Assembly: GCA_031287395.1 (NCBI GenBank)
Contig: JAITTA010000160.1
Location: forward strand, 1-8,521
Length of the DNA: 8,521 nucleotides
Origin: Dysgonamonadaceae bacterium
GTDB taxonomy: Bacteria > Bacteroidota > Bacteroidia > Bacteroidales > Azobacteroidaceae
Direction of reading: 5' to 3'
Shown: positions 6,625 to 8,521 of the stretch, one piece after another
Layout: every line of letters begins with the position of its first letter
Numbering within the stretch: position 1 is the stretch's first letter
Program-made: the position numbers and the translations under genes
Notes under the pieces: model-generated
What the model saw: only the letters and a program-made list of their open reading frames with translations
Told to the model about the DNA's origin: nothing
Database searches by the model: none

Positions 6625-8521
6625 TTAATGGGTTGAATAAATAATAGTTCCTTTTAATTTGACTTTTTTATTATCGGAAAGATAACGGACGACATCAATA
6701 ACGGATTTTTCGTCGAATTCAAGTCTGCTGATGATATCTTCTATTGATAGATGCCCTGTGATTGTTATTAAATTCAGTATTTCTTTACTGATTTTATCAA
6801 AATCGATGCTGTTCGGCTCTTTTTTCTTTGCGGCAATACAAACATCGCATTGACCGCAATTATTTGACTTTTTCTCTCCGAAATATTCCAGTAGAAGTCT
6901 GCTTCGGCAGAAACGATCGGCATCGGCATAATTGATTACGGATTCGATCCGTGATTTCAGCCTGTTTTTCCGGTCTTCATATACTGCCTGAGGAATCGAC
7001 AAATATTTCCGGTCTTCCCGGTTCTGACTATAAGTAATAGTCGGAGAGGCCTGAGCCGGGATATAATGGATGATATGTTGGCTTGAAAGCATTTTCAGGA
7101 TATCATAAACCTGGTGATGGGAAAGTCCGGTGCGCGATGCTAATTGGTCTTCCTTGATGTAAACATACTCCGAAAAAAGTCCGGTGTAAGAACGCAACAA
7201 TACCCTGATTAAATTTTCTACGGTTTCGTTGAATGTTGAATATTTATACATTTCATCCCTGGCAATAGTAAAAATAACCCGGGATTGTTTTTCCGTTTCT
7301 TCCAGGTATTCTATATATCCCGATAATTCGAGCAATTTCAGGGCCTGGCGGGCCTGGCTGAAACTAAATTTGAATACCGTGCAAAAATGTTCCGGATTGA
7401 AATTGTGAGTTGTTTGAAACCCGGAGTTGATGCCTATTTGAAAATAAAAAGCCAGTTTTTCATAAATGTCTTTGATTGTTTCTCTCGGAGGAAACTCGTC
7501 TTCGACCCGTTTTTTCAATTTTCCCCCGTCTTTTTCCGAGTATAGGGCAATGGCATACGCTTTCTGCTCATCACGTCCTGCTCGTCCTGCCTCCTGAAAA
7601 TATTCTTCCAGTGAACCGGGGAGTTCGTAATGGATCACAACCCGGACATCCGGTTTGTCGATTCCCATACCAAAGGCATTGGTACATACCATAATCCGGC
7701 ATTCGCCCGATTTCCACCGGTTTTGTTTCTCGATTTTCTCATCGGGATTAAGTCCTGCATGAAAGAAATCGGCATTGATTCCTTGGTTGATTAATTCGGT
7801 TGCAATTTCTTTCGTGTATTTCCGGCTTCGTACATACACCAGCCCGGTACCGGGGATTTTTTTCAATATCCGGATGATTTCCGGGATTTTATCTTCTGTT
7901 TTTCGTATGATGTATGCGATATTTTCCCGTTTGAAGCTTTTACAGAAAACATTTTTCTGCTTGAAATGCAACTTGTTCTGAATATCATCCACGACTTCAG
8001 GGGTCGCTGTCGCCGTAAGAGCCAGTACCGGAATTTCGGGTAAATGTTCCCGGAGGTCGGCTATGCGGAGATAAGACGGACGGAAGTCGTATCCCCATTG
8101 AGAAATACAATGGGATTCGTCGATTACCAGCATGCATACTTTCATGTACTGTAATTTGGTCAGAAACAATTCGGTAGCGAGTCTTTCCGGAGAAACATAT
8201 AAAAATTTGTAATTTCCGAAGATGCAATTTTCAAGTGCGATGATCATTTCCTGTCGGCTCATTCCCGAATAAACGGCTGTGGCTTTTATTCCCCGGTGTT
8301 TCAGGTTGTCCACTTGATCCTTCATCAAGGCAATAAGAGGTGTTACTACAATACAAATACCATCCATTATCATGGCCGGTACCTGGAATGTCAGGGATTT
8401 ACCACCACCTGTTGGCATCAAACCCAGGGTATCTTTTCCCTCATAAACGGATGAAATAATTTCTTCCTGAAGGGAGCGAAAACGGTCGTAGCCCCAGTAT
8501 TGTTTTAAAACCTGATGAAAA
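6625..8521 (-). CDS. recQ: RecQ-family ATP-dependent DNA helicase (extreme N-terminus beyond window)
   Basis: RecQ unwinds DNA 3' to 5' in recombination and replication-fork repair. The frame is open to the right edge, and 631 residues are visible; numbering here starts at the first full codon (8520-8518). The start lies outside the window, probably only a few residues away, because the upstream QYWGYDRFRSLQEEI helix (7-21) sits near the N-terminus in the family. Motifs: Walker A PTGGGKS (36-42), DESH box (134-137), TATAT (170-174) and motif VI QEAGRAGRD (309-317). Four zinc-binding cysteines lie at 538, 555, 558 and 561 (CGQCDVC). About 220 residues separate motif VI from the first zinc cysteine, against about 50 in E. 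coli RecQ. That span contains helix-rich, winged-helix-like stretches such as DQLASRTGLSHHQVYDILKM. Only 70 residues follow the cluster and no HRDC domain is recognisable. RecQ identity is secure. Confidence 0.95.
   Translation of the reverse strand, partial: FHQVLKQYWGYDRFRSLQEEIISSVYEGKDTLGLMPTGGGKSLTFQVPAMIMDGICIVVTPLIALMKDQVDNLKHRGIKATAVYSGMSRQEMIIALENCIFGNYKFLYVSPERLATELFLTKLQYMKVCMLVIDESHCISQWGYDFRPSYLRIADLREHLPEIPVLALTATATPEVVDDIQNKLHFKQKNVFCKSFKRENIAYIIRKTEDKIPEIIRILKKIPGTGLVYVRSRKYTKEIATELINQGINADFFHAGLNPDEKIEKQNRWKSGECRIMVCTNAFGMGIDKPDVRVVIHYELPGSLEEYFQEAGRAGRDEQKAYAIALYSEKDGGKLKKRVEDEFPPRETIKDIYEKLAFYFQIGINSGFQTTHNFNPEHFCTVFKFSFSQARQALKLLELSGYIEYLEETEKQSRVIFTIARDEMYKYSTFNETVENLIRVLLRSYTGLFSEYVYIKEDQLASRTGLSHHQVYDILKMLSSQHIIHYIPAQASPTITYSQNREDRKYLSIPQAVYEDRKNRLKSRIESVINYADADRFCRSRLLLEYFGEKKSNNCGQCDVCIAAKKKEPNSIDFDKISKEILNLITITGHLSIEDIISRLEFDEKSVIDVVRYLSDNKKVKLKGTIIYSTH

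Noticed and set aside
8419..8421. TTG codon just before the Walker A motif as the start of RecQ
   Set aside because: The frame continues upstream to the window edge and encodes the conserved RecQ helix QYWGYDRFRSLQEEI, so the true start lies beyond 8521.
1..8521. Possible mobile element, CRISPR array, defence island or new multi-gene system
   Set aside because: I saw no transposase, integrase, phage, direct-repeat array or cluster of unknown genes. All genes but the barrel protein fall in well-known families, and recQ here is next to no defence genes.

Overview
The window looks like chromosomal DNA of a member of the Bacteroidota, most likely the order Bacteroidales. Three things point there: a SusC/SusD outer-membrane pair, promoters of the Bacteroides type (TTTG about 20 nt before TAnnTTTG), and AT-rich start regions without Shine-Dalgarno sequences. 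The genus cannot be fixed from this sequence. Genes cover nearly all of the window, and no gap exceeds 200 bases.

Layout. Positions 1-960, minus strand: an FKBP-type peptidyl-prolyl isomerase of the SlyD class, followed after 23 nt by aroC (chorismate synthase), whose 3' end lies beyond the left edge. Positions 961-1154: a divergent promoter region with one strong -33/-7 promoter for slyD and one weaker candidate for the susC side. Positions 1155-5801, plus strand: a two-gene operon encoding a SusC-type TonB-dependent outer-membrane transporter (1034 aa) and its SusD-type surface lipoprotein (509 aa), separated by 12 nt. Positions 5809-5855: a long hairpin that can end transcription from both sides. 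Positions 5861-8521, minus strand: recQ, which runs off the right edge and lacks only its extreme N-terminus here, followed after 32 nt by a small secreted beta-barrel protein.

How the genes relate. SusC and SusD should form one nutrient-import machine: SusD caps the SusC barrel and captures ligand, and TonB energy drives uptake into the periplasm. No glycoside hydrolase, peptidase, sulfatase, ECF sigma/anti-sigma pair, hybrid two-component regulator or SusR-like regulator lies inside the window, so the substrate cannot be read from context. The flanking genes (shikimate pathway, protein folding, DNA repair) look like housekeeping genes with no functional tie to the transporter.

I found no CRISPR array, mobile element, tRNA, rRNA, riboswitch or new defence system. 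The less routine features are the RecQ domain order (a large helical or winged-helix-like segment between the helicase core and the zinc cysteines, and no visible HRDC domain), the histidine-free cysteine tail on the SlyD-like protein, and the isolated SusCD pair.
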